Part shown: positions 1 through 9,800 of the stretch, one piece after another
How positions within the stretch are numbered: the first letter of the stretch is position 1
Layout: each line of letters opens with the position of its first letter
Assembly: GCA_023412495.1 (NCBI GenBank)
Contig: JAEYNP010000086.1
Location: 1 to 64,000, forward strand
DNA length: 64,000 nt
Direction of reading: 5' to 3'
Source of the DNA: Pseudomonadota bacterium
GTDB taxonomy: Bacteria > Desulfobacterota > Desulfobulbia > Desulfobulbales > Desulfocapsaceae
Made by a program: the position numbers and the translations under genes
The notes under the pieces: generated by a model
Told to the model about the DNA's origin: nothing
Seen by the model: the letters and a program-made list of their open reading frames with translations, nothing else
Database searches by the model: none

Positions 1-663
1 ATCGTCAAGCAGCCCGCGCTCTTCTTGTTCGACGAGCCGCTCTCCAACCTCGACGCAGCGCTCCGCGTGCGCACCCGGCTCGAACTCGCGCAGCTCCATC
101 AGCGGCTCGGCACGACGATGGTCTTCGTCACCCATGATCAGGTCGAGGCGATGACCCTCGCCGACCGCATCGTCGTCATGCGCGCCGGCAACGTCGAGCA
201 GATCGGCACTCCCATCGAGCTCTTCGATCACCCCGCCAACACCTTCGTCGCCGGCTTCATCGGTAACCCGCCGATGAACCTCGTCGAGGGCCGGCTGGCG
301 CGGGCCGCCGGAGGAATCGAGGTGATACTGTCGGAAGGTCTGCGCGTTCCCCTCCCGGCCGGCCGGAGCGACGGCCCGACCGACGGCCGTCCGGTCGTCT
401 TCGGCATCCGCACGGAAAACCTCAGACCCCGCTTCGAAGACTCCCGGGCCGGCCGGCCCAACGATTGGGAAGTGAGGGGCCTCGTCGAGGTGGTCGAACC
501 GCTCGGCGGCGAAACCCATCTCCACGTCAATATCGGCGGGGTCAGATTGATCAGCAAATGCGACGGTCACAGAAAGGTGGGGGAAGGCGAGGAGATGCGT
601 TTTGCCTTTCACCTGGATGCCGTCCACCTCTTCGACGCGGCAAGCCGTCTGGCTCTTTCCTGA
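1..663 (+). CDS. ABC transporter ATP-binding subunit, MalK/UgpC type (3' part)
   Basis: The reading frame is open from the first base, so the 5' part of the gene lies outside the window. The visible part begins just before the Walker B / D-loop segment ([13 protein letters not shown]) and continues through the H-loop ([16 protein letters not shown]). A C-terminal regulatory TOBE/OB-like domain of about 120 residues follows ([10 protein letters not shown]...[10 protein letters not shown]). This order and the [19 protein letters not shown] stretch are typical of ATPases that energise sugar or glycerol-3-phosphate importers (MalK, UgpC, MsmK). The Walker A and signature motifs and the partner permease genes are not visible, so the substrate cannot be named. 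No downstream partner follows on this strand. Confidence 0.9.
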   Translation: MVKQPALFLFDEPLSNLDAALRVRTRLELAQLHQRLGTTMVFVTHDQVEAMTLADRIVVMRAGNVEQIGTPIELFDHPANTFVAGFIGNPPMNLVEGRLARAAGGIEVILSEGLRVPLPAGRSDGPTDGRPVVFGIRTENLRPRFEDSRAGRPNDWEVRGLVEVVEPLGGETHLHVNIGGVRLISKCDGHRKVGEGEEMRFAFHLDAVHLFDAASRLALS

Positions 664-684
664 TAAAGGCTAAAAGAAAAAGCA

Positions 685-721
685 GAAAGAGGCGGACGTT
701 CATGGAACGGCCGCCTCTTTC
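685..721. terminator. Bidirectional hairpin terminator between convergent genes
   Basis: An 11-bp stem (GAAAGAGGCGG / CCGCCTCTTTC) with a 15-nt loop lies between the convergent ABC ATPase and heme-protein genes. On the minus strand the stem is followed by a T-rich tract, which favours termination of the minus-strand gene. Confidence 0.7.
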
Positions 722-759
722 CGGTAGGGACTGAAGAAGGTTTCCAGTCTTAGTTCACT

Positions 760-1794
760 TTACTGGAATTTCAGCTCCATCACCCCTTCGTGGTAGAGGT
801 GGTTGATCTGGGAGTTATCGAAAACGGCGATCCCGAAGGGATAGGCTGTGCTCTTGTCGGTGAACTGGACATCCTGGGTATCGACATTCTCGCCTTCGGT
901 CTTCAAGGCGCGCTGGACTTCCACGGTCCAGGTGCCGTTTTCATAGTGATTGCGGGCCAGGACATCGGCACGGCCACCGGCGAGTGGCGTGATTTCGATG
1001 CCGGGCACCACGTCGCCTTCCTTGAAGGTGTCGACAAAGGGGATCTTCTTGCTCGGGATGACATAGTACTTGTCATCGGCATCGGCATGGAGATTCATGA
1101 ACGCCGGACCGGTCTTGTCGGCATTGTTGTTGTCCTTGTAGCCGATGCCCTTGGGCGCGGTGTCGTTTTTCCGGCCCCAGCCTTCGTTGACCTTCGGGTC
1201 CTTGTTGTTGTCCACATACTGGTCGTCGAAGGCCCCGAGCGGCATGGTTCGGACGTATTTGGCATGCCACATGTCGATGGTTTCTTCGGGGGAGGCTGTA
1301 TATTTCCGTCCGGGGGATTTGTCGCCCGGTTCGTCGAGGTGGCAGGCGATCATGCAGCCGTCCGTCTCGAAGCCCTTGGTGCTGATGTTCCAGAACATCG
1401 CCAGCTTGTCTTCATAGTAGGTGTTGTCGTGGCCGGTACTGTCTTTGTTGGCCGATTTTTTCCAGCTGCCGTCCTTCTGCTTCACCCATGGGAAACGTGC
1501 CAGACTCTTGGTCGGATCCTTGTAGGAGATGAGGAAATAAACGTTTTTGTCGTCATAGAGGGATTTGATCGAGACGTCGGTGCCCTTCATTCCCGGATAA
1601 CCGTTGCTGGGCTCATAGGGCAGTTGGTCAAGGTTGATGGTGATGGCTTTGGCGCTTTCCCAGGCCTTGTCGGCGACGCCGTCCAGCACGATCGGACCGG
1701 CTGCCTTGGTGCTGACGAGGGTCTTGTCGGCCGCTAATGCCGAAGTACTGAAGGCGATAAGGCTTGCCATGGCAACAACGATAGTCTTTTTCAT
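760..1794 (-). CDS. Periplasmic ethylbenzene-dehydrogenase-like heme-binding protein with CX3CH motif
   Basis: This encodes 344 residues. The chosen start (MKKTIVVAM...) has GGAGA upstream and begins a clear Sec signal peptide ending near ALAADK; an in-frame ATG 27 bases earlier lacks both. The mature protein starts with the beta-sandwich pattern of the EB_dh / carbohydrate-binding-like heme family (IVLDGVADKAWESAKAITI...SIKSLYDDKNVYFLISYKD). It has a single heme-attachment-like motif, GCMIACHLDE, with three rather than two residues between the cysteines. Relatives are the heme-b gamma subunits of ethylbenzene and DMSO-type dehydrogenases and their c-type cousins. A role in periplasmic electron transfer is inferred. 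It stands alone, beside and presumably under control of the ArsR-type response regulator next door. No oxidoreductase catalytic subunit is nearby. Confidence 0.75.
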   Translation of the reverse strand: MKKTIVVAMASLIAFSTSALAADKTLVSTKAAGPIVLDGVADKAWESAKAITINLDQLPYEPSNGYPGMKGTDVSIKSLYDDKNVYFLISYKDPTKSLARFPWVKQKDGSWKKSANKDSTGHDNTYYEDKLAMFWNISTKGFETDGCMIACHLDEPGDKSPGRKYTASPEETIDMWHAKYVRTMPLGAFDDQYVDNNKDPKVNEGWGRKNDTAPKGIGYKDNNNADKTGPAFMNLHADADDKYYVIPSKKIPFVDTFKEGDVVPGIEITPLAGGRADVLARNHYENGTWTVEVQRALKTEGENVDTQDVQFTDKSTAYPFGIAVFDNSQINHLYHEGVMELKFQ

Positions 1795-1828
1795 TGAACA
1801 TTCTCCTGCGGTTGGGATCATCTGGCTC

Positions 1829-1862
1829 GGAACGAATATCGTTCCCTGATAAGCCGAGTATA
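1829..1862 (-). promoter_or_regulatory. Candidate promoter and operator of the EB_dh-like gene
   Basis: Reading on the minus strand, a -10-like TATACT (1857-1862) is followed by a near-perfect 17-bp dyad GGAACGA-N3-TCGTTCC (1829-1845), which would lie just downstream of the transcription start. No good -35 is seen. This is the usual position of a repressor site. The neighbouring response regulator with a winged-helix output domain is the obvious candidate to bind it (inference). Confidence 0.45.
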
Positions 1863-1906
1863 GCGAGGTAATAAGTTAGGTATCCAGATAAATGATGATT
1901 CCAACA

Positions 1907-1944
1907 AAGGCGATATTGTGAAGAAAAATTCACAATATCGCCTT
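1907..1944. terminator. Perfect 16-bp inverted repeat downstream of the response regulator
   Basis: Two perfect 16-base arms flank the 6-nt loop GAAAAA, in the 162-bp gap between the response-regulator stop and the EB_dh-like start. It probably ends the minus-strand kinase/regulator transcript and insulates the downstream promoter. The T-run is weak, so an operator role is an alternative. Confidence 0.55.
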
Positions 1945-1956
1945 ACTTGCCTGGAG

Positions 1957-2613
1957 TTATGTGGAAATCTGCTTGGTCAGCAGGTGGAGGCAGTCGAGGA
2001 TCTTTCTGCCTTGAGGGGTGAGTCGGTAGGATTTTTCCCGATTCTGGGCGATGAGCCCGGTCGACTTCAGGTTTTTCAGGTGAAAATTGACCTTGGTGTG
2101 ATCGGCGATGCCAAGGGCTCGGGTGATGTCCATGAAGCGCATCTCACCCTTTTCGCCAAGGAAGGCGAGGATCTGTCTCCTGATCGGGTTGGACAGGCAG
2201 GAAAGGGCCTCGTCCATCTCCGGCTCGGGATGCTGCTGAGCGAACTTCAGCATTTCCAAGGCCCGCCGCACGGCCACCAGCAGGTCGTCGCGCTTGAAGG
2301 GTTTGGCGAGGTAATCGTCGGCCCCGATTTTCATTGCCGCGACCGCGTTGTCGACGGTGGAAAAGGCGGTGATCATGATGATCTTGAGGGCCGGATAGTC
2401 CATTTTCAGCCGGGGGATGAGGGCCATGCCGCCCATACCCGGCATCATGTTGTCGAGGAGGATCACGCTCGGCGCCGTCTCGGTAAGCTGCTGCAGGGCC
2501 GCCTCCGCCGTCTCGCAGGCGATGACGGCATAGCCCTGATCCGTGAGGATCTCGATCATGGACTCGCGCAGGTCCCGGTCGTCATCGACCACCATTATCG
2601 TTTCAGTTGTCAT
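1957..2613 (-). CDS. Response regulator: receiver domain with ArsR-like winged-helix output
   Basis: This encodes 218 residues. Residues 1-125 form a receiver domain with the acidic pair (VVDDD), the phospho-acceptor in VILLDNMMPGM, the conserved Thr in MITAFS and Lys in LAKPFKRDDL. Residues 140-215 match an ArsR-type winged helix (ALSCLSNPIRRQILAFLGEKGEMRFMDITRALGIADHTKVNFHLKNLKSTGLI). The REC-ArsR combination is much rarer than OmpR, NarL or NtrC outputs. The start codon overlaps the stop of the upstream kinase by 4 bases (ATGA), so the two are translationally coupled partners. The likely target is the divergently spaced EB_dh-like promoter just downstream, which carries a dyad. Confidence 0.88.
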   Translation of the reverse strand: MTTETIMVVDDDRDLRESMIEILTDQGYAVIACETAEAALQQLTETAPSVILLDNMMPGMGGMALIPRLKMDYPALKIIMITAFSTVDNAVAAMKIGADDYLAKPFKRDDLLVAVRRALEMLKFAQQHPEPEMDEALSCLSNPIRRQILAFLGEKGEMRFMDITRALGIADHTKVNFHLKNLKSTGLIAQNREKSYRLTPQGRKILDCLHLLTKQIST

Positions 2614-4028
2614 CCTTCGCTTGCCGCCGGGAAAGTGAGGGTTACCGTCGTGCCGGCTGTTTCACCGGCTTCGCCCGCGCCGCCGGTACCGCTGGCGAGC
2701 GCGATGGCGCCGCCGTGCTGCCTGATGATATTATAGCATACCGAGAGGCCGAGTCCCGTGCCCTTGCCGATTTCCTTGGTGGTGAAAAAGGGATCGAAGA
2801 CCCGGCCGAGATGCTCGGCCTTGATGCCGTGGCCGGTGTCGGCGATAACCGCCTTCACCGCGCCGTCCTGCCGAAAAGTCCGGATCGTGACACTGTCGTT
2901 GTCGCCGCAGGCGTCCAGGCTGTTCAGCAGCAGGTTGATGAAGACCTCCTCGAGCTTCCAGGGGATGCCCATTATCTCCTGGACTTCCCCGAGTTCCAGC
3001 CCGATTATTGCCGAGCGCGGCTGCGGTTTGATGAGGTTCGCCGCGCTCTGGATGATGCGATTGAGGTCAACAGGGTGAAGCTCCGTCTCCTTTTCCCGGG
3101 AAAAATGGAGGAGTTCCTTGGAGATCCGCGAGGCCCGGTCGATATTGCGCTCGATGGCCTCGATCTTTCTGGTGGCCCTCGGTTCGCTGCCGACCAAGTC
3201 CTTCAGCATCTCCACATTGAGGGAGATGTTGGTGAGAGGGTTGTTGATTTCATGGGCGATGCCCGCGGCGAGGATGCCCAGCGACGTCATTTTTTCCGAC
3301 TGGGAAAAACGCTGGAGCTGCTCGTTGACCAGCTCGCGGCGTTCGAGGTCGAAGACCGAAAGGGCTCGGATGGTGAAGAACATGAGGAAAAAGGCTGCAA
3401 GCCCCCGAAAGAAGATCACTTTGACGTCGAAAAACGGGATGGCGAGATCCGAGGGCAAGAGACCGCTCAGCACGGCGTAGCAGATCATGCAGCTGCCGGC
3501 GAAAATGAACTGGCGCGCGGTATTGGCGGAAAAGGTCTGCACCGTCCGGGAATAGATGACCAGCCCGAATCCGGCAAGAAGGCTGCCGGGGAGGGCCACC
3601 AGCCGCCGGGTGTGCATGTCGCCGCCGCTGTTGAAATCGAGGTAGGCGGCAAAGACGATCAGGGCAAGGGCCGCCGCGCCCACCACGGCCTTCGTCCACC
3701 TCGGCGTCGACTGCAGGGCTTTGTCGCCGCCCAGGGTGATGATATTCAAAAACAACCCGAAATAGAAGAGAAAGAGAAACGAGAGGCTGACCACCACCAG
3801 GCGGAAGAAGGTGAAGCCGGGGCCGGCGATCTCCGGAAAGAGCAGCTCCAGGAGTTCGAGCCACTCATGGAAGCCATGGACGATGCCGAAGGCCGCGAGC
3901 AGCCGGATTATCCGGGCGATGCCCAGCTCGCTCAGGCTGATATCCCGTGACAGGATCGCCACCCCCAGGGTGAAGAAGGCGAGACCATAGAGCAGATAAA
4001 GGATGAAGTCCCAGAGCAGGGCGGTCAC
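2610..4028 (-). CDS. Membrane histidine kinase with 7-TM sensor region
   Basis: This encodes 472 residues. The first ~230 residues contain about seven hydrophobic segments (from FILYLLYGLAFFTLGVAIL to FFRGLAAFFLMFFTI) and no periplasmic domain, so sensing is probably within or at the membrane. A HisKA domain follows (QSEKMTSLGILAAGIAHEINNPLTNISLNVEML, phospho-acceptor His in AHEINNP). Then comes a HATPase_c domain with N box (INLLLNSLDACG), G1 (IADTGHGI), F box (FDPFFTTK) and G2 (GTGLGLSVCYNII). It is coupled by a 4-base overlap to the REC-ArsR regulator. The signal is unknown. Confidence 0.9.
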   Translation of the reverse strand: MTALLWDFILYLLYGLAFFTLGVAILSRDISLSELGIARIIRLLAAFGIVHGFHEWLELLELLFPEIAGPGFTFFRLVVVSLSFLFLFYFGLFLNIITLGGDKALQSTPRWTKAVVGAAALALIVFAAYLDFNSGGDMHTRRLVALPGSLLAGFGLVIYSRTVQTFSANTARQFIFAGSCMICYAVLSGLLPSDLAIPFFDVKVIFFRGLAAFFLMFFTIRALSVFDLERRELVNEQLQRFSQSEKMTSLGILAAGIAHEINNPLTNISLNVEMLKDLVGSEPRATRKIEAIERNIDRASRISKELLHFSREKETELHPVDLNRIIQSAANLIKPQPRSAIIGLELGEVQEIMGIPWKLEEVFINLLLNSLDACGDNDSVTIRTFRQDGAVKAVIADTGHGIKAEHLGRVFDPFFTTKEIGKGTGLGLSVCYNIIRQHGGAIALASGTGGAGEAGETAGTTVTLTFPAASEG

Positions 4029-4046
4029 GGAGATCGAGCCTCCCCG

Positions 4047-4556
4047 TTACATGAACTTCTTGATATGCCTGGCGAGGAGCTTGAGATCCTTGTACTGGTG
4101 GTTGTCGCCGGGGATCTCGACCAGCTCGACCATGGGCAGGCCATCGATTGCCGCCCTGAGCCGGTCTGCCGAGCCGACGATATCGTTCTTCTGCTGGATG
4201 AACAGGATGGGGACGGTGAGATCTGCCGTAAGCTGCCGGAGGTCCATGTTGTTTTCGATGAAGCCGGTGACCGGGGTGCCGATGAGGACCGCCCGGCCGG
4301 GGGCGATCAGCTTCCTGGAACCAGCCGAGAGGCCGATCATGACCCCGAGGGACTTGGCCACCAGCAGATCGATGGGCGCGCCCGTAAGCCGCTCTACCTC
4401 GCCCTCCAGGTCGAGGCACTGCTCGGGATTCTCGCAATCCCAGTGTTTGTACCGCTGCACCGTCATGGTCCGGTCCGGGCCGGCGAGCTCGTGCAACAAA
4501 TTAGTCGCCCATTTTTCAGTTTTTGGGCTGATTCCCGGCAATGCGAAAATGTTCAT
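4047..4556 (-). CDS. Small alpha/beta-hydrolase-fold protein
   Basis: This encodes 169 residues. The ATG at 4556 is preferred because AAGGTGG lies about 5 bases upstream; a GTG nine bases earlier overlaps that ribosome site. The fold is suggested by a nucleophile-elbow-like AKSLGVMIGLSAG after strand DLLVAKS, a later strand VPILFIQQKNDIVGSAD, and a C-terminal GDNHQYKDL carrying a plausible catalytic His. The protein is shorter than classical hydrolases and resembles small TAP-like or RBBP9/YdeN-like proteins. The substrate is unknown. It lies between the kinase and pbpC on the same strand with short gaps, so cotranscription is possible, but no functional link is evident. Confidence 0.7.
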   Translation of the reverse strand: MNIFALPGISPKTEKWATNLLHELAGPDRTMTVQRYKHWDCENPEQCLDLEGEVERLTGAPIDLLVAKSLGVMIGLSAGSRKLIAPGRAVLIGTPVTGFIENNMDLRQLTADLTVPILFIQQKNDIVGSADRLRAAIDGLPMVELVEIPGDNHQYKDLKLLARHIKKFM

Positions 4557-4627
4557 GGTTTCCACCTTCAGATTATTTTTCTGTATCCGTACCTGTTACC
4601 AGATCGACGATCCGGCGGCAAATTATT

Positions 4628-6865
4628 CTATTTAACCACGAAGCGGACGGCGGGGGTTAACAGCGGCTCGGCCCCATCCTGCCAGACCCGGGCCTGGGCA
4701 AGATGCACCCCCTTTGACAGAGGCCACAGGAATTGATCGATATTCTCGCCGGTGGTGCCCGCGATTTCACCGTCGACAAGCCACTCTGTCATTCTGGCCC
4801 GGACGTTGCCGGCGAGCTTCAGGGCGTAGGCCTCGATGTCGTCCGGGATGCGGGGATCCATGATCATCTGCAGTCCCGCCGATGGCTGGAGGAGGTGAAC
4901 CTCGTCCTCTTGATGCCGTGAGACTATTGCAGAGGAATCCTCATGCTCTGCCCGATGGTTGCAGGGGGCGGGGACGGCCTCCGGCAGGAATTTCTCCAGT
5001 ACCGTGGGGCAGGACGGTTGCGCCCGCAGGCCGGTCTTGCGGCAGATACTCGCCGTGGTGAGCCGCGGGCTGAGGAAGAGTGGCCTCCCCTCCTCGAAGC
5101 GGTTCAGCTCGGCAAAGGTCGAACGCAGTATGAGACCGGGGCCGGTGGTGCCGGTGAGACTGTCGGTGGGCCGGCCGTCGAGGTTGCCCATCCAGACGCC
5201 TACTGTGAAGAGGTGGTTGAAGCCGACCGCCCAGCTGTCCCGATGGTCGTTCGATGTTCCGGTTTTGACGGCGGTCTGGGTTGGAAAACTGAGGATGTTG
5301 GAGCTGCCGAACTCCAGGCGCCGGGCCTCCCGGTCGGCGAGGATGTCGGCGATGAGCGATGCCGTTTCGGCGCTGTAGAGCCGGCGGCGGGACTGGCCGA
5401 GCTGCCTGCCGTCCAGGGTGAAGCGCAGGGGATGGTGGACGCCGCCCCGGGCGAGCGTGCAGTAGGCCCGGACCAGTTCCAGCAGCGTCACCTCGCCGTT
5501 GCCGAGCGCGAGGCCCTCGCCGTAGTGGGCGGCGGTGCGGGTAAGGCTGTCGAAATCGAGCCCGTGGAGCCGGTCGAGGAAGTCGGCTACGCCCGTAAAT
5601 TGAATGGTCCTGACCGCAGGGATGTTCAGCGAATTGCCGAGGGCCTCCCGCAGGCGGAGCGGTCCGTAATGCCTGCGGCTGTAGTTGCGGAAGGCGTGGA
5701 TCCCGCCGCCGACGGGCCGGGAGAGGGGGGAGTCGTCGATGATGGTGGCGGCTGTCCACCCTCGGTCCAGGGCCAGGCCGTAGAGAAAGGGTTTGAGGGT
5801 CGAGCCCGGTTGTCGCGGCGTGGTGACGCCGTCGATCCAGCTGCCGGGGACGTCCCCCAATGCGGCTCCGCCCACCCAGGCGAGGATCTCGTCGGTGCGG
5901 TGGTTGACCACCAGCACAGCACCGTTATGGACCTCAGAGCTCTTCAGGTCGCGCAGGTGCTGGTCGAGGATCTCCTGGATCCTGCCCTGCAGGTCGCTGT
6001 CGAGGGTGGTCAGGATCCGGGCCGGCCTGGAATCCGTGGGACTGAGAGGAAGTCGATCGGCGAGCTGCCGGAGGAAGTGGCTCGCCTCCACCGGTAAGCG
6101 GGCTTCGACCGGAGGCAGGTCGGTCACCCATTCCTCATGGGATTTCGCTATATTGCCCGTTTTTACCAGGACGTCGCGCAGCCGGGCGAGAGGCCCTGCG
6201 AGTGCCCGGCCGCCGTCCCGGCTCAGCCGGGCCGGGGCCCGTACCAGCACCGCCAGGATCAGCATCTCCTGCTCGTTGAGGGTCTCGAGGTCCCGGTCGA
6301 AATAGAGCCGCGCGGCCTGCAGTACGCCGCGCCGCTGCCGGCCGTAGGGTACCTGATTGAGGTAGAACTCGAGGATCTCCGACTTGCTAAACCGCTTTTC
6401 CAGCCGTGCGGCCTCGATTCCCTCGAGCAGGCGCGACCAGAGGTTTCGCGGCCGGGGGTGGAGGATGCGCACCACCTGCTCGGTGATAGTGCTCGCCCCG
6501 CGCACCCCCTTCAGGGCGGCGAGGTTCTGCACCAGGGCATGGGCCCGCGCCGGCCAGTCGACGCCGTGATGGCGGTAGAACCTTTGGTCTTCCGAGGCGA
6601 TGAATGCCTCCCGGAGGAGGGCGGGGATCTCGTGCAGGGGGATCCAATCGTGGACATTGTAGGGGTTGTCATAGGTGAAGGAGAGGGGAATGCCGCGGCG
6701 GTCGAGGAATTGCTGCCGCCGGTAATCGAGCGTCTGGGGCCGCAGGTCGTCCGGCAGAGGTCTGAGATCCTCGTGCAGCCGAAAGCCGAGGCACAGCGTA
6801 GCCGTCGCCGACAGGATCAAGGCAAAAAAAATCGCTCCTCCTGCCACCCGGCTTTCTCCCTTCAA
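4628..6865 (-). CDS. pbpC: Penicillin-binding protein 1C (bifunctional peptidoglycan synthase)
   Basis: This encodes 745 residues with an N-terminal membrane anchor (residues 8-28). The glycosyltransferase domain has EDQRFYRHHGVD (Glu92) and GASTITEQ, close to the family GGSTxTxQ. The transpeptidase domain shows the SXXK serine in PGSTLKPFLYG, a GNSLNIPAV SXN motif and the KTGTS box (AVKTGTSNDHRDSW). A C-terminal BiPBP_C-like beta domain completes the PBP1C layout. The start appears to be TTG with GGGAGG 6 bases upstream. It lies 13 bases downstream of the alpha-2-macroglobulin gene. This conserved pairing (yfhM-pbpC in E. coli) is thought to combine periplasmic protease trapping with cell-wall repair. 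Confidence 0.95.
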   Translation of the reverse strand: MKGESRVAGGAIFFALILSATATLCLGFRLHEDLRPLPDDLRPQTLDYRRQQFLDRRGIPLSFTYDNPYNVHDWIPLHEIPALLREAFIASEDQRFYRHHGVDWPARAHALVQNLAALKGVRGASTITEQVVRILHPRPRNLWSRLLEGIEAARLEKRFSKSEILEFYLNQVPYGRQRRGVLQAARLYFDRDLETLNEQEMLILAVLVRAPARLSRDGGRALAGPLARLRDVLVKTGNIAKSHEEWVTDLPPVEARLPVEASHFLRQLADRLPLSPTDSRPARILTTLDSDLQGRIQEILDQHLRDLKSSEVHNGAVLVVNHRTDEILAWVGGAALGDVPGSWIDGVTTPRQPGSTLKPFLYGLALDRGWTAATIIDDSPLSRPVGGGIHAFRNYSRRHYGPLRLREALGNSLNIPAVRTIQFTGVADFLDRLHGLDFDSLTRTAAHYGEGLALGNGEVTLLELVRAYCTLARGGVHHPLRFTLDGRQLGQSRRRLYSAETASLIADILADREARRLEFGSSNILSFPTQTAVKTGTSNDHRDSWAVGFNHLFTVGVWMGNLDGRPTDSLTGTTGPGLILRSTFAELNRFEEGRPLFLSPRLTTASICRKTGLRAQPSCPTVLEKFLPEAVPAPCNHRAEHEDSSAIVSRHQEDEVHLLQPSAGLQMIMDPRIPDDIEAYALKLAGNVRARMTEWLVDGEIAGTTGENIDQFLWPLSKGVHLAQARVWQDGAEPLLTPAVRFVVK

Positions 6866-6878
6866 TGCCGCCTCCCGC

Positions 6879-9800
6879 CTATCTCGCCGCCGTGACGGAA
6901 AGTTTTGCCGGCAGCGAGTCGCCGTGGACCTCCGGGGCGTACATCTCCTCGGCGTGGGCGGGCAGGACCCGGAACTCGCCTGGGGCGATGGCCTGGGCGG
7001 TGTAGCTCAGATGATAGCGCCCGGCCGCCAGCCTCTCGGAATAGAAGCGGGCCGCGTCGTGCCGCAGTTCCCTGTGGTAGAAGCTCCAGCGGCCAAAGGT
7101 GTCCTCCACCCAGTCGGTAAAACGACCGTGGTAGGATCCTTCGGAGACACCCTCCGTGATCGCCGGTTCGGTTTCGGCGTCCGTAAGGGATGCGGTGGCA
7201 AGCTCCCTGCTCACCGGCTCCAGGCCGCCTGGCACCGGATCCTCCAGGACCACGAAATACCGCTCCGCGGGTAGGGATACATAGAGATCGATCTTCACCA
7301 CCTCGCCGGTCTTCACTGCCATGTCTCCGGCCAAAAGCTGCCACTTGCCGCCCCGCTTGACGCTGTATTCCCGATGGATCTCGATGCCGGCATTGACCGG
7401 GACAGGGTCCCTTTTCTCGGGCATGTAGGCGAGCCGGGTAGTGTAGTAGAGGTTGCCGATGCCGGTTTTTTCCAGGTGGAGCAGGGATTTGTTGCCGGCC
7501 TCGCCGGTCTCTATCTCCTTCTTGAAGACCAGCGGCGGGTCGATGAAAGCGGTCAAGCGGCCGGTGCCGAGAACCTCTCGGTCAAGCCGGCCGGTTACCT
7601 GCATATCCGGCTGCCGCCCCTCAAAGAATTTCGCGTAATCGGTGAGCGCCAGGGCGACGAAAAGATTGTCCTGGGTGTTCGGCCAATGATTTCGGGCCTT
7701 GCGGCTCTCGCTGATGGTGCGCATGAGGTTCACAGCCAGCTCCCGCATGGATCTGTCCGTCGGATTGGCCTTCACCCGGGCGATGAGCGCGCCGAGGATG
7801 GCGGCGTTGTCCCGGGTGGTCGACGACAGCAGGGCGGAAAAGCCGGTGTCGAGGGTCTCGCGAAAGACCACCCCTCCGGCGCTCCGGTCGGCATGGGCGA
7901 GCAGGGCGTCGAGAACTTCCCACTGCTGCCCGAGCGTGCCGCCCGCCGCCAGCAGCGCCCGGAAGTAGAGGGCCTTGCCGAAGAGGCTCATGGCCGGTAT
8001 CTGCGGATGATAGCGCAGGATGTCGGGCAGGCCGATCTTGTCCCGTTCGGCCAGGGCGGCCAGGGCCAGGGCACGGACGGTCGCGGTCATGCCGCGGCTG
8101 TACTCTTCCGGAACAGCGTCGTGGCGGAGCAGATTTTGCAAATAGTCCTGCAGCCGCTGTTCCACCTGGGCGGGCGCCGGATACCCCTCCTGCCGAAGCC
8201 GGTTGAAGGCAAACGCGGTAAAGGCGCTGAGGTAGGGCGAGACGTATTCGTCCTTCGGCTGGTAGAAAGTCATCCCTCCGTTCGGCGCCTGGAACTCGGC
8301 CGCCAGGGCCAGGGTCTCCCGAGCCGCCTTCTCGCTGTCCGGCCAGATGAACTCGGCCGTCAGATAGGGTTTCAGAGAACCGTACAGGGCCGCCATCACC
8401 CCGCGCGAGAGCTTCTGTTCCCAGCAGCTGTAAGGATAGTCACGGAGAAAGGAAAAGGACCCCTCGATGCCGCCGATTACCGACGGCGAGAGCATGAGGG
8501 TCAATTCGCCGCCCTCCTTCCCCATTTCGGGGAAAAGGATCGGTTCGATGGTGGTGGCGTTGCCCAGCAGACCGTATTCGGCGACCACCTCCCGGTGTTC
8601 CCGCGCGCGGACCGGCAGGCTCACGGCAAGGCTGTCCCTGTCCGTCCCGTCGCCGGCGGCAACCGAAAGAGAAACCGTCCCCGGCGCCGTCGCCGCCAGG
8701 GGGAAAAAGAGCGTCTCCCGCTGGTAGGGTGCAAGATCGATGACCCTGCTGAACCGCACCGCCCGGTCTTCCGTGGCTCCCTGCACGGGGCCCCGGGCCG
8801 TGCATTCGATGCCAAGTTTTCGAGGCTGATCGGTCCGGTTCATAAAGGTGAAGCCGGCCGAGAAGGAATCTCCGTCCAGCACCTGATTGGGCAGGGCCGG
8901 ACGGATCTCCGTCGCCTGCTTGACCTTGAAGCTCGCCTCGCCCAAGCCCATCCGGTCTTCCGGGCTCACTGCCATGGCCAGGACCTTCCAGCCGGTGAGA
9001 TTGTCGGGCACCTCGAACTCGATGGCCGCGCGGCCGTCGGCGTCCGGTTTGAGAGAAGGGTTCCAGTAGGCGACGAACTTGAAGAGCGAGCGCATGCTGA
9101 GGTCGGGGCCGCCGCCCCCGCCGGGGCTCGCCCCCTTCATGGCCAGTTTCTCGCGGCCGACCAGCTGCATCAGGAGGTTGTAGTTGCTGAGATCGAGCTC
9201 GTCGAGGAAATAGAAGCCCTGATAGGGATCGAAGGTCTTGCGCCCTTGGAGCAGCAGGTCGAAAACCGCCTCGTCCAGCACGGCCACCGCCAGCTCGACC
9301 GGCGGCGCGGCTTCGCCAGGCTCGAGATGCTTCGGCCGCACCGCAAGCTCGACCAGGACAGTGTCGCGGGGTTTATACACTTCCTTGCCCGGCACTACCT
9401 CGACCTCCAGCTCCTTGTACGGATCCTTCACCGGAATCTTCACATAGCCCATGCGGTAGGCCGGCTTGCCGGGGTCCTCCCCCTGCGGGCCGAGCGGCTT
9501 TTCGACCCGCGGCGCAGTGACCATCACCGAGACATAGAAGCCCGGCAGGTAATCGGGCCGTACCGGAATTTCCACCACCGCCGAGCTGTCGGCAAAGGTT
9601 GTGGTCCAGCGGTCGATGACCCCGAAACGTTCCACGGTGACGAGGGCCCGGCTGCCGGGGAAGGGATTCTGCACCAGAAAGCGCGCCGTCTCCCCGACGT
9701 TGTACGAGGACTTCTCCGGGTAGACGTTGAGGAGGTTGCCGGGGGTCGACTCCCACAGCACCACGCCCTTGCCGGTCACCCAACGCTCGATGACGGTCTT

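Noticed and set aside
790..1737. Long plus-strand frame opposite the EB_dh-like gene
   Set aside because: It mirrors a minus-strand gene that has a signal peptide, ribosome site and family motifs. The plus-strand protein has no recognisable features. Similar shadows occur opposite the kinase at 2610-4028 and the alpha-2-macroglobulin.
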